Source of the DNA: Clostridium sp. AF37-5
Lineage (GTDB): Bacteria > Bacillota > Clostridia > Lachnospirales > Lachnospiraceae
NCBI RefSeq assembly: GCF_003477605.1
Contig: NZ_QUDR01000021.1
Coordinates: 1 to 53,670 of the forward strand
Length of the DNA: 53,670 nucleotides
Reading direction: 5' to 3'
Below the pieces are notes generated by a model, which was not told the DNA's origin, searched no databases, and worked only from the letters and a program-made list of their open reading frames with translations. Position numbers and translations under genes: made by a program. Shown piece by piece: positions 24,176-33,328 of the stretch (position 1 is the stretch's first letter; each line of letters starts with the position of its first letter).

Positions 24176-26329
24176 TTATAATTTTATTTTGTATATTTTA
24201 GACCAAGGACTTCTTTTTTGTTTTCCTGTATAAGTTCTTGCCTTTATATAAACCATATATCCTGAACTAATATAGCGAAACCGATAACGTCCTCTATTTT
24301 TCTTAATCGTCCTCTTCTTAAAGTTAAGTTTAGTATATTTTTTATCTTTTCCAGTATAAATTTCCGCATATTTTCCTCCATACTTTTGGAAACAGATTTC
24401 TAAATATCGTTCACCGGCATATGTTTTCTTTTTTGTCACAAAAAGTTTTGGTTGATTATAAGAAAAAGTTTTGGCGGAAACAATTTTAGCAGTTTTCTCC
24501 TTTCCAGTTTTCAAATTAACGACCGGTATAATTTTATAAAAATACCTTTTTCCTTTTCTAACAGAACCATCTATGTAGGTTTTAATTCTACCTGTTGTTT
24601 TTCCTATGCTCTTATATTTTCCTTCTGCTTTTGCACTCCGAAATATTTCATATTTATCCACACCTTTAAGAAGTTTCCATGATAATTTAATTTTGTTATT
24701 ATTCATGCACTTTGCTTTTATTCCTTTAACTGTTTTCTGTGTGTTTGACATGACAACTGGTACTTCCGTCGGCATATTAGACGGCATCACTGTCGGAGTT
24801 ACCGTTGATGTTATCGTTGGTGTTACAGTCGGCACTGCCGTTACAGTTGGCGTTGGTGTCACAGTCGGCGTTGCCGTCACAGTTGGCGTTGGTGTCACAG
24901 TCGGCGTTGCCGTCGATATTAGTGTTGGAGATGGCGTAGGCACTGGATCATATTGACTAAAATCCTCCCTGCTGTCTACCTTTTCCTCCCAAGCAACAAT
25001 CTTATAGGAGTACGCACCTAAAATCTTTCTATTGTACCAACTGTTGTATACCGATATAAAATCTCCTGGGTTCATCGCTGGAATCCATGCACCGTACACG
25101 GTTTCAAGCAGATTTCCCTGTTTATCATAAAATGCAATTTGAGGCTTTACCGGACGTCTCCACTGCTTTGATTCATTTTTCACCCGAAGAAGAGCAGACA
25201 TATTCCCATTTTTCAAATTTATTCTTACCTCATCTAACGCAACCCATCTGTCATCAATTATAAAGCTTTTACTCATTTCCGAAGAATTATTTGATAACTT
25301 TGTCTCTTCTCCCGTAAACCATGGATTATCTTTTACAAAATCTGTTCTCGTCGGCAGTGGCTCTTCTGTCTTTGAAATTCTATTATCATCCCATATCTCA
25401 TCACTGAGATATTCTTTATCTACATCTAAATTCTTACTATGCCAGCCTGATGCATACCAATCATATGCATAAAGTGCATGATCAAGCGTTGCACTCGCAT
25501 AAAACGGCACTGTTTGTCCTGACTCTACAGGACTTACAATTCCTCCATAAGTAATAATTTCCTCCCCTTTCTTATTTTCAAAATGCATATCAAACGTAAG
25601 GATAGGCAAATTTATATCTGTTATATTGGTCACATCTGCCAAAATTGATATTTGACCGCCGCTATATATAATCCGCATGTTGGAAAACTTATACCCACCC
25701 ATAATTTTGGAACAAACAATATTCGGTGAACAATTAATCCACATATCATCTGAATACTGTTCAACCCAGTCTACACGTCTTTGATACTCAAGATAACCTG
25801 CCGGTATATCTCCTATTTTCATTTGATAAATTCTTTCTCCATCCTCTGAAATATATTCCATATACCATGACTTTGCAAATATTGCTGTATCTTCATTATA
25901 CGCGTAACCATCCGAATTCATCTGCAGCTTGCCCGATGACCATACAGAACCACTAGGCAATTTACCAATTTCAGCAACAAAACAACTATACACCGTATCA
26001 TAATATCCATTTGTAACACCAATTGAAATTTTTAAATCTTTATAATCCTTTTTTGAAGCATTCTTCACCTTGATTTTCATTGTTGTAATGCCATCTTCCC
26101 GCTGTAAATTAGATGGCGTTACTTCAAGCCCCTCATAAGTTTTCATTTGATACATTTCAGAACTATTATTAACCAGCTTTTCACCGTCCCAATCCACCCA
26201 ATTACAAAGATACTTCCAATCATTATCAGAATCCTCTTCAAACGCCTGCGCTGGCTGAGGGACTACAAATATGCCTATAAGTGATATAATAAGAATAATA
26301 GATATTAATTTGTTTCTTTTCATCCTCAT
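24176..26329 (-). CDS. Large secreted protein with Thr-Pro linker
   Basis: The 717-residue protein has a signal peptide (about 1-29, ending PAQA). Three beta-rich units resembling FxLYD-type domains (about 50-175, 205-300, 340-455) follow; the phrase 'NNSSEM' opens two of them, and each has a 'V-K-N-x-S' strand. A Thr-Pro-Val repeat linker (about 463-520) leads to a C-terminal fibronectin III-like domain ('KIKLSWKLLKGVDKYEIFRS', about 535-620) and a final beta domain. It should span or decorate the wall. The linker DNA contains exact tandem repeats. GAGAGG precedes the ATG. It is the first gene of the unit that ends with the PASTA kinase, so it may be its external partner. Confidence 0.7.
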   Translation of the reverse strand: MRMKRNKLISIILIISLIGIFVVPQPAQAFEEDSDNDWKYLCNWVDWDGEKLVNNSSEMYQMKTYEGLEVTPSNLQREDGITTMKIKVKNASKKDYKDLKISIGVTNGYYDTVYSCFVAEIGKLPSGSVWSSGKLQMNSDGYAYNEDTAIFAKSWYMEYISEDGERIYQMKIGDIPAGYLEYQRRVDWVEQYSDDMWINCSPNIVCSKIMGGYKFSNMRIIYSGGQISILADVTNITDINLPILTFDMHFENKKGEEIITYGGIVSPVESGQTVPFYASATLDHALYAYDWYASGWHSKNLDVDKEYLSDEIWDDNRISKTEEPLPTRTDFVKDNPWFTGEETKLSNNSSEMSKSFIIDDRWVALDEVRINLKNGNMSALLRVKNESKQWRRPVKPQIAFYDKQGNLLETVYGAWIPAMNPGDFISVYNSWYNRKILGAYSYKIVAWEEKVDSREDFSQYDPVPTPSPTLISTATPTVTPTPTVTATPTVTPTPTVTAVPTVTPTITSTVTPTVMPSNMPTEVPVVMSNTQKTVKGIKAKCMNNNKIKLSWKLLKGVDKYEIFRSAKAEGKYKSIGKTTGRIKTYIDGSVRKGKRYFYKIIPVVNLKTGKEKTAKIVSAKTFSYNQPKLFVTKKKTYAGERYLEICFQKYGGKYAEIYTGKDKKYTKLNFKKRTIKKNRGRYRFRYISSGYMVYIKARTYTGKQKRSPWSKIYKIKL
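24843..24914. repeat. Two exact 36-bp tandem repeats in the Thr-Pro linker
   Basis: Units 24843-24878 and 24879-24914 are identical and are flanked by diverged copies. They encode 12-residue Thr/Pro/Val/Ala units, and changes of whole units would keep the frame. Confidence 0.85.
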
Positions 26330-26385
26330 AACACACCTCTCTCGCCTTATTTATATTCAACAAACGAATCAATCGCTTTTGGTTA

Positions 26386-26394
26386 ATTATAACA
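26386..26394 (-). promoter_or_regulatory. Likely promoter of the 717-residue gene unit
   Basis: Minus strand extended -10 TGTTATAAT (26386-26394), about 57 bp from the start codon. No good -35 is visible. Confidence 0.45.
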
Positions 26395-26427
26395 CATATT
26401 GCAATTTTAACACACACCTCTATTATA

Positions 26428-26447
26428 TTTTTTCCTAATTTTTAACG
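26428..26447 (-). repeat. 20-bp box shared with the operon head
   Basis: Identical over 20 bp to 52890-52909 (contains CGTTAAAAATTAGG on the minus strand). In both places it sits between a terminator and an extended -10 promoter. Confidence 0.6.
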
Positions 26448-26453
26448 AAAGAG

Positions 26454-26478
26454 AAAAAAGGACGGCTTTAGCCGCCCC
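26454..26478 (-). terminator. Terminator of the 26-kb kinase/FHA operon
   Basis: Minus strand GGGCGGC, loop TAAA, GCCGTCC (one G-U), then six T (26454-26459). It lies 4 bp past the stop of the last FHA gene. Confidence 0.85.
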
Positions 26479-26482
26479 TTGT

Positions 26483-27529
26483 TTACTTCAGTATTACACT
26501 GGTATTTGAATCTGCCAGATACAAAACCGTTCCTGCCGGACACTCTGTCTGTACTTCTTTCTGAAGCCGTTTGTTTGCTATAAAAGTTCCATTTGAGGAA
26601 TGATCTTTTACTATGTAACGATTGGTTTGTGCATTGTAACTTATAGAACAGTGAATGTTACTTACATGCGGATTACGAAATACTATATTTGCCTTGTTTG
26701 GATTTTTACCCAATATAATTTTGCAGTTTTTTGGTATTACATAATCTCTTTTTCCACGCACTTCTCCTTTCAATACACATACATTTCCCATTTTTTCTTT
26801 TACCTGCTGTTGTGCCGGTATCGGATTTTTTTGCGGTGTCAATACGGGTGCAGATGCCGGCTGTGGTGTTGGCACCGCCTGTGGTGCCGGTGTCTGTACC
26901 GGCTGTGGCACAGGTGACGGCTGTGGCGGTGTCTGTATTGGAAATGGCTGTTGTACCGGTGTTGGTACCGGCAATGGCATAGCAGCCTGTCCGGTCACAA
27001 AATTATCTGTGGCATTCTTAAATAAAATCGTTGAAATAAGCTGTAAAAAAGCGGCTGCCAAAAAGGAACACACCAAAGAAATTATCACTACCGATTCTAA
27101 TATATACCATCTCAAATAAATATGGCTATTTCCAATAATATATTTTCCAACATAAAACCCTGCTCTCCCAGAAAAAATAATCCAGAATATAATTCCGACT
27201 TCATTAATAATACCCAAGGTAATGGACGCTCCTTTATGATTACTCCCACGTTTTAAAAGTACAATTGCAGCAAGAAAATTTACACATGCACCAATCACGA
27301 AAAACAACATAGTTCCTGCAAACAATAAGTGCATTTGAGTATCTCCAAAATCAAAAATACTCTCTTGAAACAACGCTACAAAAAATGACAAAAACGGTCT
27401 TCCGGCAAAAATGTTTCCTAATGACATTGTCATAATCCACGAAACCACATCCCAAATTGCCATTACCAAGCTAATACCTGCTGTTATCGCAGCAAAAACT
27501 CCACCAACTGTATTTCTTGTACTTCTCAT
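26483..27529 (-). CDS. Membrane protein with C-terminal FHA domain
   Basis: The 348-residue protein has about four membrane helices in the first 165 residues. A Pro/Gln-rich linker (about 178-245) follows, then an FHA domain (about 252-347). The FHA core 'IILGKNPNKANIVFRNPHVSNIHCSI' has Gly, the Ser-x-x-His element and Arg replaced by Lys at the first position, and 'VKDHSSNGTFIANKRL' supplies Ser-Asn-Gly-Thr. The domain should bind phospho-Thr made by the operon's kinases and bring partners to the membrane. It is the last gene of the operon, 18 bp after a close paralogue, and is followed at once by a terminator. Confidence 0.88.
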   Translation of the reverse strand: MRSTRNTVGGVFAAITAGISLVMAIWDVVSWIMTMSLGNIFAGRPFLSFFVALFQESIFDFGDTQMHLLFAGTMLFFVIGACVNFLAAIVLLKRGSNHKGASITLGIINEVGIIFWIIFSGRAGFYVGKYIIGNSHIYLRWYILESVVIISLVCSFLAAAFLQLISTILFKNATDNFVTGQAAMPLPVPTPVQQPFPIQTPPQPSPVPQPVQTPAPQAVPTPQPASAPVLTPQKNPIPAQQQVKEKMGNVCVLKGEVRGKRDYVIPKNCKIILGKNPNKANIVFRNPHVSNIHCSISYNAQTNRYIVKDHSSNGTFIANKRLQKEVQTECPAGTVLYLADSNTSVILK

Positions 27530-27547
27530 AATTCTACCTCCAAACTT

Positions 27548-28483
27548 CTATCCTAATTTGATTCTTGTTTTACCATCTGCTAATGTTAGTACCGTTCCTG
27601 CCGGATATTCAACAAACATATCTTTTGGCAGACGATTCGTTCCAACAAAAGTTCCATTTAAAGAATGATCCTTTATAATATAGCCGTTTGTCTTTTCATT
27701 GTAACGAATACTGCAATGTACATTACTGATATGCTCATCTTGTATAATCAAATGGCATCTTTGTCTGCTTTTTCCCACCAATATTTTATTGGCTGATGGC
27801 AGTTTATAACCTGCCTGTCCAATAACCGGACCACTCGTAACCACAACCCGTCCCATTGGCGGTGTAACATTATTTTGCTGTATGTTTACTTCCTGCCATG
27901 GATTTTGCTCCTGCAAAGGTTCCTGTTTTTCAAATTCCAAGTCTATTGTAGGCGGAATCACTTGATCTATAGGATAAGGCGGCATTCCATGTTCCTTAAG
28001 CTGCTCTTCTTTTTCTGCCGGCTTTTTCGATATTACAATTGCCAATATAATTAACATTGCCGTCAAAATAAACGTCACAGCCGCTAATACAAGACATAAA
28101 TTTTTAAAACTCTTATCATAAGCGTTAAAGCCTTGAATCAGTCCATTAATACTGGAACCAATCCAGACAAGGGAAACAACAACATTTATAATTCCACAAA
28201 ATACATAGAGCCCATTGGTTTCTCTTTTTTTCTCCCGAATTAATTTTGCCTCACAAAATAACACAACACTTCCGCCTCCGGAAACAATCACAAAAAGAGC
28301 CATTGCCGTATGAAACCATGCAGCGGAATTAGTAGTCAAAAACCGCCAGATGAAATTTGAAATAAGCCGAAATGCATCTGCTTTCCATGCCACCCATTCA
28401 ATAACAAGCAACACTAAAACAATAGCATGCAAAACAGCAGCAACATAAGATAATACACTCCATTTTTTTAATTTATCACTCAT
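27548..28483 (-). CDS. Membrane protein with C-terminal FHA domain
   Basis: The 311-residue paralogue of the next gene downstream has four membrane helices (about 10-32, 50-75, 88-112, 123-150), a cytoplasmic linker, and an FHA domain (about 215-310): 'ILVGKSRQRCHLIIQDEHISNVHCSIRYN' region with Ser-x-x-His, and 'IKDHSLNGTFVGTNRL' with the Asn-Gly-Thr loop. Phospho-Thr reading at the membrane is expected. The pair probably arose by tandem duplication; the membrane parts have diverged more than the FHA parts. Gaps to both neighbours are under 20 bp. Confidence 0.88.
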   Translation of the reverse strand: MSDKLKKWSVLSYVAAVLHAIVLVLLVIEWVAWKADAFRLISNFIWRFLTTNSAAWFHTAMALFVIVSGGGSVVLFCEAKLIREKKRETNGLYVFCGIINVVVSLVWIGSSINGLIQGFNAYDKSFKNLCLVLAAVTFILTAMLIILAIVISKKPAEKEEQLKEHGMPPYPIDQVIPPTIDLEFEKQEPLQEQNPWQEVNIQQNNVTPPMGRVVVTSGPVIGQAGYKLPSANKILVGKSRQRCHLIIQDEHISNVHCSIRYNEKTNGYIIKDHSLNGTFVGTNRLPKDMFVEYPAGTVLTLADGKTRIKLG

Positions 28484-28500
28484 GTTTATTTTCCCCTTTC

Positions 28501-28923
28501 CTACCGTTCAAAAATCCATGTTGATTCATGTTGCAGCAATCTGCCATCCTTTAAGTAATACTGTGCCTTACTGTTTTTTTCCGGTTCTTTTTGTTTGCCA
28601 TTCCATAACACAATACCGCCACCATATCCATCAACAACTTTCCATTTCGGATTCTTTACCTGCTTTTTAAAATCATCATTCTTTTTCTTACATTCTTCCT
28701 CTTCACTCTTTTTTTTCGCTATATACTCTACATCATAGCTGCCATTTGCATTAAGAGATAGAATCATTTGATAACCATTTTCTTTTTGAAAATCTTTTTC
28801 CTCCTTTTCCATTCCCTGAAGCTTAGTTGTTGTCCACTTGCCAACATAAGATTGATTTGAGCACCCGGTAAGCATGCACAAACCAACTGCCATCAAAACA
28901 ACCACTGCTCTTTTTAACTTCAT
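28501..28923 (-). CDS. Small lipoprotein of unknown function
   Basis: The ATG at 28923 is chosen (GAGGAGAGAAAC just upstream, then a clear signal peptide); a longer frame lacks both. The 140-residue precursor has a signal sequence with lipobox 'CMLTGC' (about residues 14-19), so the mature protein would be anchored to the membrane through Cys19. The mature part opens 'YVGKWTTTKLQGMEKEE', a pattern common in small beta-barrel lipoproteins whose first strand is G-x-W, and contains a long acidic/basic helix. I do not recognise the family. It follows the anchored CnaB/DUF2135-like gene by 28 bp, so it may act with it outside the cell. Confidence 0.7.
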   Translation of the reverse strand: MKLKRAVVVLMAVGLCMLTGCSNQSYVGKWTTTKLQGMEKEEKDFQKENGYQMILSLNANGSYDVEYIAKKKSEEEECKKKNDDFKKQVKNPKWKVVDGYGGGIVLWNGKQKEPEKNSKAQYYLKDGRLLQHESTWIFER

Positions 28924-28951
28924 GTTTCTCTCCTCACTTTCTTTTTTATTT

Positions 28952-31063
28952 CTATTTTCCACTTGACCACCAAGTTTTATCACCAATCACATCATAATAC
29001 CGTTGCAGTGGAACAATCGTTCCATCTCGAATTTCAAAAACTTCCCATAACACTCCACTGCGATTTGCCGGAACATAAAAAGTCTGTATCAAACCATCCT
29101 TTCCGTAAACACGAACCGCCGCATGAGACCTTGACATCTCATAACTGTCCTCATTTCCGCTGGAACAATTACTAAAATCCGCCACATAATATTTGTACTG
29201 TCCTTCCTTAACAGAATCAATTGTAACGGTTTCCGGTCCATACCCCTCCCGTTCATCGACATCCAAAGACGCTGAGCCATCCGGTAAATCTTTCTGATAA
29301 TAAGCAACATGGTAATCCTCATCCTGCTGTCCCATATTTCCCGGTGTAAACAAATGAGAATCCAAATCGTTCGGTGTCTCTCCCCAAGTTAAAACGATTC
29401 TCAATTCATTTTCATTTAACTGTTTCGATAAATAGAGTTGTGTTAAATTTTCCGAGCTGCCGGAAACAAATATTGTTTCATAAGTATCCACATACCCTTC
29501 TTTTGAAATCTGTACCGTATACATTCCGGAAACTAATGATAAGTTTTCCCTGCTGTTTTCAGAATAAAACTGACTAACCGGTTCACCATCCCTATGATTA
29601 ACACCAGTACGGATTGTAACCGAAACGCCTTCCAGAGAACTCACACTAAGAGCATCATAAAATTCCAGTGCATACGAATATTCTGTATCCGATTTTTCCG
29701 ATAGATACACTGGCTGCTGGCTGATGTCTATCTTATCTTCGTCTATTTCAACATCATAAATTTCTTCCTCCGTAAAATCCTCTTTTGTAACAGCAAGTTC
29801 ATAACCAGCCTCTCTTGTCGGCACCAAAATATTATAGTAACCCTTGTCATTTGTTGTACCACCATAAACATCGCAGTTATATTCTGTTGATTTCAAGGTT
29901 ACGGAAGCATCTGCCATACCGGTTCCATTTTCATCACACACATAGCCGCATATACTGCTGACACCTTCAAAATGATTCACCTTTTCAAATGTATTATAGG
30001 CACGGTTAAGCATAACTTTCTCGCAATTATCATATTGTTTTCTTTTTTCTTGTGACAATTTTGAATACTCCACTACTTTTTTATGCTCTGAAAGTGCCTT
30101 CTTTTCCTTTTTGCCATAACAGTAATTGATTTCACCTTCCGCATTTACAATTCGCCAGTTTACCATCGTGTCATTATGAAATAAATATCTCACACCTTTT
30201 TTGCTTAATTTCGCATAAGACGGTACATAATTAGTATCCTCGTAACAATAAATGAAATTTACTTTTCCATCATCCGTGAAATAATACTCGGTAATATGTA
30301 ATACCGTCTCATCTTTTTCAATACTTACCATCTTATGAACTTTGTCACTCTCCGGATGATGATATATTTCATATTCGATTTCATTCTTTGTTTTTGCGTG
30401 AATAAACTTTTTATGTGTTACCCGGTAAGTATTAATCTGATTATCTTCCTCGTTATTTTCATCTGCATCTTCCAATGTATAAAACAACGTCTTATCCCAT
30501 TTATACTTGCCACTTCTTTTGCCTGGCACATAGTTTAATTCATCCACATCAATCTGACGGCTGTTATTTATATCCGCAGAAATAATTTCCTGTTTGTCAT
30601 TTTCTTTTGAAGAATCCGGGGACTGACCGTTCAGATTCCGAACCGAGCACAGCAAATCATCCTGTTTAGAACGTGTCTGAATCTGGCAGGTAGAACTTAC
30701 ACTTTTGTCCGTCCTGCTTTTTGCCGTCAAATTACAGGTAACTCCATAATCATTTACGACAATATGTCCATTACTTCCTACAATCACCTGATTCGAATCA
30801 CATGTCCACACAACATCTTTTTCTTCTATGCCATCCCTCTGTAAATATTTCGTCATGTCCATTTCTTGCTTGGTATCCACCCAAAAGGATGGCGCGCGAA
30901 ACGCAAGTGACTGAGTAGTCGGAGTCTTTCTATTTTGCACATAATTTACTTTTTCATTACTCTTAGAATACATTGCCAGATAAACAATAACAGCAGCTAA
31001 AAGCAACAAAAAAATCCCAAGAGCAGCACATGTTGATTGTATACTCGATTTTTCATTCTTCAT
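28952..31063 (-). CDS. Anchored extracellular protein, CnaB and YfaP-like domains
   Basis: The 703-residue protein has an N-terminal membrane anchor (about 12-32) and a large outer part. Near 165-175 'DINNSRQIDVDELNY' looks like a single calcium-binding loop. Two carboxypeptidase-regulatory-like units follow ('ICGYVCDENGTGMADASVTL', about 372-455; 'LEGVSVTIRTGVNHRDGEPV', about 470-550). The C-terminal region (about 555-690) starts 'LRIVLTWGETPNDLDSHLFT', the signature of the YfaP/DUF2135 type domain. It is therefore probably a surface adhesin-like or sensory structure. It has no catalytic motif. Its place inside the kinase operon suggests that it is a product or sensor of the system. Confidence 0.7.
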   Translation of the reverse strand: MKNEKSSIQSTCAALGIFLLLLAAVIVYLAMYSKSNEKVNYVQNRKTPTTQSLAFRAPSFWVDTKQEMDMTKYLQRDGIEEKDVVWTCDSNQVIVGSNGHIVVNDYGVTCNLTAKSRTDKSVSSTCQIQTRSKQDDLLCSVRNLNGQSPDSSKENDKQEIISADINNSRQIDVDELNYVPGKRSGKYKWDKTLFYTLEDADENNEEDNQINTYRVTHKKFIHAKTKNEIEYEIYHHPESDKVHKMVSIEKDETVLHITEYYFTDDGKVNFIYCYEDTNYVPSYAKLSKKGVRYLFHNDTMVNWRIVNAEGEINYCYGKKEKKALSEHKKVVEYSKLSQEKRKQYDNCEKVMLNRAYNTFEKVNHFEGVSSICGYVCDENGTGMADASVTLKSTEYNCDVYGGTTNDKGYYNILVPTREAGYELAVTKEDFTEEEIYDVEIDEDKIDISQQPVYLSEKSDTEYSYALEFYDALSVSSLEGVSVTIRTGVNHRDGEPVSQFYSENSRENLSLVSGMYTVQISKEGYVDTYETIFVSGSSENLTQLYLSKQLNENELRIVLTWGETPNDLDSHLFTPGNMGQQDEDYHVAYYQKDLPDGSASLDVDEREGYGPETVTIDSVKEGQYKYYVADFSNCSSGNEDSYEMSRSHAAVRVYGKDGLIQTFYVPANRSGVLWEVFEIRDGTIVPLQRYYDVIGDKTWWSSGK

Positions 31064-31094
31064 ACAGCATCTCCCCCGGCTTTCTAAAACCTTC

Positions 31095-32156
31095 TTATTT
31101 TTTCAACCTTGCAATATAGGATTGCAAACCTCGCAAAAATGTAACAACCGAATTATAGTTATACATTTTTACCCGCAGTTTTACAGTTTCACCGGCAAAG
31201 GATATAAGCAAATAAGTTCCCCGCCGCAGAAAATACAACAAGGTAAATAAACCGGCATAGAACAATCCCGAAATAAGAGCTCCCACTAAAGCTTCACCCC
31301 CTGCAATTGCTCCAATAATAAGATTAAATATAAGCAGAAGACCACCCCATATAAAATACGAAATTGGATTTTCGTGCAGAATCTGTGTGCCGGAAATTTC
31401 TTGTAATTCTACAATGGTGTTTTTCGTATCAAGTCCTCTCGATAGAGTAAACCGATTTTCTTTCGCATAAAACCTTTTGTTTGTAAAAAACACTCTGGTA
31501 GAACCAATACTTCCATCCGCAGCCATTGTCGAGACATATGAATTCTGAAGATTCATAACAATCTGCTCATCCGAATCAACGATTAATTCATTTCCTCCGG
31601 ATGCCGGCTGCTGATATCCCTGTTGATACCCTTGCTGCTGATAATTTCTTTGCTGCGCATTCGTACCAAATTGATAACCACATTTATTACAAAATGCTGC
31701 GTTATCATTTAACACATTTCCACACTTTGGACAACTCTTACTCATAGTAAATTCCTCCTTAAAATATGTATTGATTACCGCCACCTCTTTGTCAGCGGAG
31801 GCGGATAATTCTCTTTTTTTAATCGTTATGCCTTGATTGCCGGTAACAGTTATAAGCACTAAAACAACCAAAAGCAAAATACACAGACTAAATGTTATGT
31901 ACATTCCCACAGAAAGTATTTCTTTCCACAGAAAGCGGAGAATATTTTCTGCCGGTTTAAACCCTGATAAAATCTGTCCAGGAACACCCCACAAAAAAAT
32001 ACTGCTGCAAATAATACCAAAAAGCCCATATACACCGGCTGCAATAATAGGTACAAACTTAGTTCTCTTGAAGCAAAAGAACATCGTTTGCGGTATCAGC
32101 ATAAGCATCGCAAGCAGCAATACAAACTGCCAGACTTTGAGTATCCTGCGTTTCAT
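31095..32156 (-). CDS. Membrane / zinc-ribbon protein, possible two-gene fusion
   Basis: The ATG at 32156 is used because GGAGG lies 7 nt upstream; the ATG at 32171 falls on the preceding stop. The 353-residue frame has three to four membrane helices (about 8-115), a short basic stretch, then at about residue 138 'MSKSCPKCGNVLNDNAAFCN', the start of a zinc ribbon. A Gln/Tyr/Gly-rich linker and a C-terminal domain (about 185-350) follow, with a PH-like pattern ('STRVFFTNKRFYAKENRF') interrupted by a hydrophobic hairpin (about 260-300). The internal Met has its own strong ribosome site, so a separate 216-residue product (31095-31745) is likely. Function unknown. Confidence 0.65.
   Translation of the reverse strand: MKRRILKVWQFVLLLAMLMLIPQTMFFCFKRTKFVPIIAAGVYGLFGIICSSIFLWGVPGQILSGFKPAENILRFLWKEILSVGMYITFSLCILLLVVLVLITVTGNQGITIKKRELSASADKEVAVINTYFKEEFTMSKSCPKCGNVLNDNAAFCNKCGYQFGTNAQQRNYQQQGYQQGYQQPASGGNELIVDSDEQIVMNLQNSYVSTMAADGSIGSTRVFFTNKRFYAKENRFTLSRGLDTKNTIVELQEISGTQILHENPISYFIWGGLLLIFNLIIGAIAGGEALVGALISGLFYAGLFTLLYFLRRGTYLLISFAGETVKLRVKMYNYNSVVTFLRGLQSYIARLKK
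31754..31760 (-). promoter_or_regulatory. Strong internal ribosome-binding site
   Basis: AAGGAGG on the minus strand, 8 nt before the in-frame ATG at 31745 within the 31095-32156 frame. It would start a 216-residue zinc-ribbon/PH-like protein. Confidence 0.7.
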
Positions 32157-32170
32157 CTCAGAGCCTCCCA

Positions 32171-33319
32171 TTACTTTAATAAAAACTGTTCCTCTCCATC
32201 TCCCAAAAGCAATACCGTTCCCGGTTCTGCCATCGAATAAGAAGAAGCCGTTACCAGTCTGCCATCTGCCATTTTTGTACCTGTTGAAGAATAATCAATC
32301 ACAAAATAATTCCCCGTCTTGTCATCGTAGCGAATTCCACAGTGCCGTCTGCTGATTCCCCGATTATCAAAAACAAGCATACTGTATGCCGGGTCTCTTC
32401 CCAGTACGATTTCCTCTCCTGCATTTACTGTGAGAGACTGCCCTGCATATTGTCCACAGATTCCTGTTAAAGTTCCACAAGCAGCTGCTTTTGCATCCCC
32501 CGGTAATGGCATATTCTCTAAACTTTGATTTTGAAAAAATTCCACTTTCTTCTCCCGCCTTTTCTGAACACAAGTAAGGATAAAGAAAACACTTCCTGTA
32601 ACACACAGCATACATGCCAGAATAAAATTGGCATAAGCACCGATTCCCCCTGCATGATGATAAACTTCTTTGATAAACTGTGAACCGACACCGCGAATGG
32701 CAAGCATTTTTTCAGAAATCAGCGAAAAAGAATGAATACTGCCTCCTGCCGCCCGCCAGATTGCTCCCGGTACTGCAAAATACAAAATTAAGTCAAACAA
32801 AACTGCCAAAGTTCCGGTAAGCATTACGCCAAAAGAATACAACCGTCTTTTTACAATACAAAAAACGAGAAATCCGGCTGCTATGAGAACCGGCAGATAA
32901 ATGAAACACCCCATAAGGAAAAATATCTTTCTTCCTGCATTCTTTTGATTTGAAAAATACTTTTCAAACTGAATTTGCGGCAACACAAGCGGCGTATTTT
33001 CTCTCAAACACCATCTTCCCCATGTAAAGCCGGAAAATGAAGTCTTATTTCCAAACCTGCTTTTCATTTCTTTTTCATAAGACGCTACCCATGCATTTCT
33101 TAATTCACTATCTTTTTGATAATTTGAAATAAACGTAAATGCACCGGCGGCATCTGCTGTAACAGCATCCTGTTTTCTTGCATATTCATGTACGTTTACC
33201 GCAGCATCCACATAATCATTTCCGGATAATGTTATCCATGGAATAAATGCGGTTACAAGAAACAAAAATAACAACACCATTCCAACAATCCACTGTCCGA
33301 TTTTTTTGCCTTCTGTCAC
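32171..33319 (-). CDS. Membrane protein with C-terminal FHA domain
   Basis: The 382-residue protein starts at a GTG (33319) with AGGTGG 5 nt before it. It has one N-terminal helix (about 9-28), an outer loop of about 100 residues, further helices (about 132-158, 168-190, 228-252), then a cytoplasmic FHA domain (about 290-380): 'IVLGRDPAYSMLVFDNRGISRRHCGI' with Gly-Arg, Ser-x-x-His, and 'VIDYSSTGTKMADGRLV', where the usual Asn-Gly is Thr-Gly. The binding pocket is mostly intact, so phospho-Thr reading is likely. The topology matches the other FHA membrane proteins of this operon, with an additional outer loop that could sense a ligand. Confidence 0.86.
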   Translation of the reverse strand: MTEGKKIGQWIVGMVLLFLFLVTAFIPWITLSGNDYVDAAVNVHEYARKQDAVTADAAGAFTFISNYQKDSELRNAWVASYEKEMKSRFGNKTSFSGFTWGRWCLRENTPLVLPQIQFEKYFSNQKNAGRKIFFLMGCFIYLPVLIAAGFLVFCIVKRRLYSFGVMLTGTLAVLFDLILYFAVPGAIWRAAGGSIHSFSLISEKMLAIRGVGSQFIKEVYHHAGGIGAYANFILACMLCVTGSVFFILTCVQKRREKKVEFFQNQSLENMPLPGDAKAAACGTLTGICGQYAGQSLTVNAGEEIVLGRDPAYSMLVFDNRGISRRHCGIRYDDKTGNYFVIDYSSTGTKMADGRLVTASSYSMAEPGTVLLLGDGEEQFLLK

Positions 33320-33328
33320 TTACACCAC

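Noticed and set aside
26600..26982. Plus-strand frames rich in Val/Pro/Ala opposite the FHA linker
   Set aside because: They are the antisense of a Pro/Gln-rich linker; the minus-strand FHA gene explains the sequence and they have no ribosome site.
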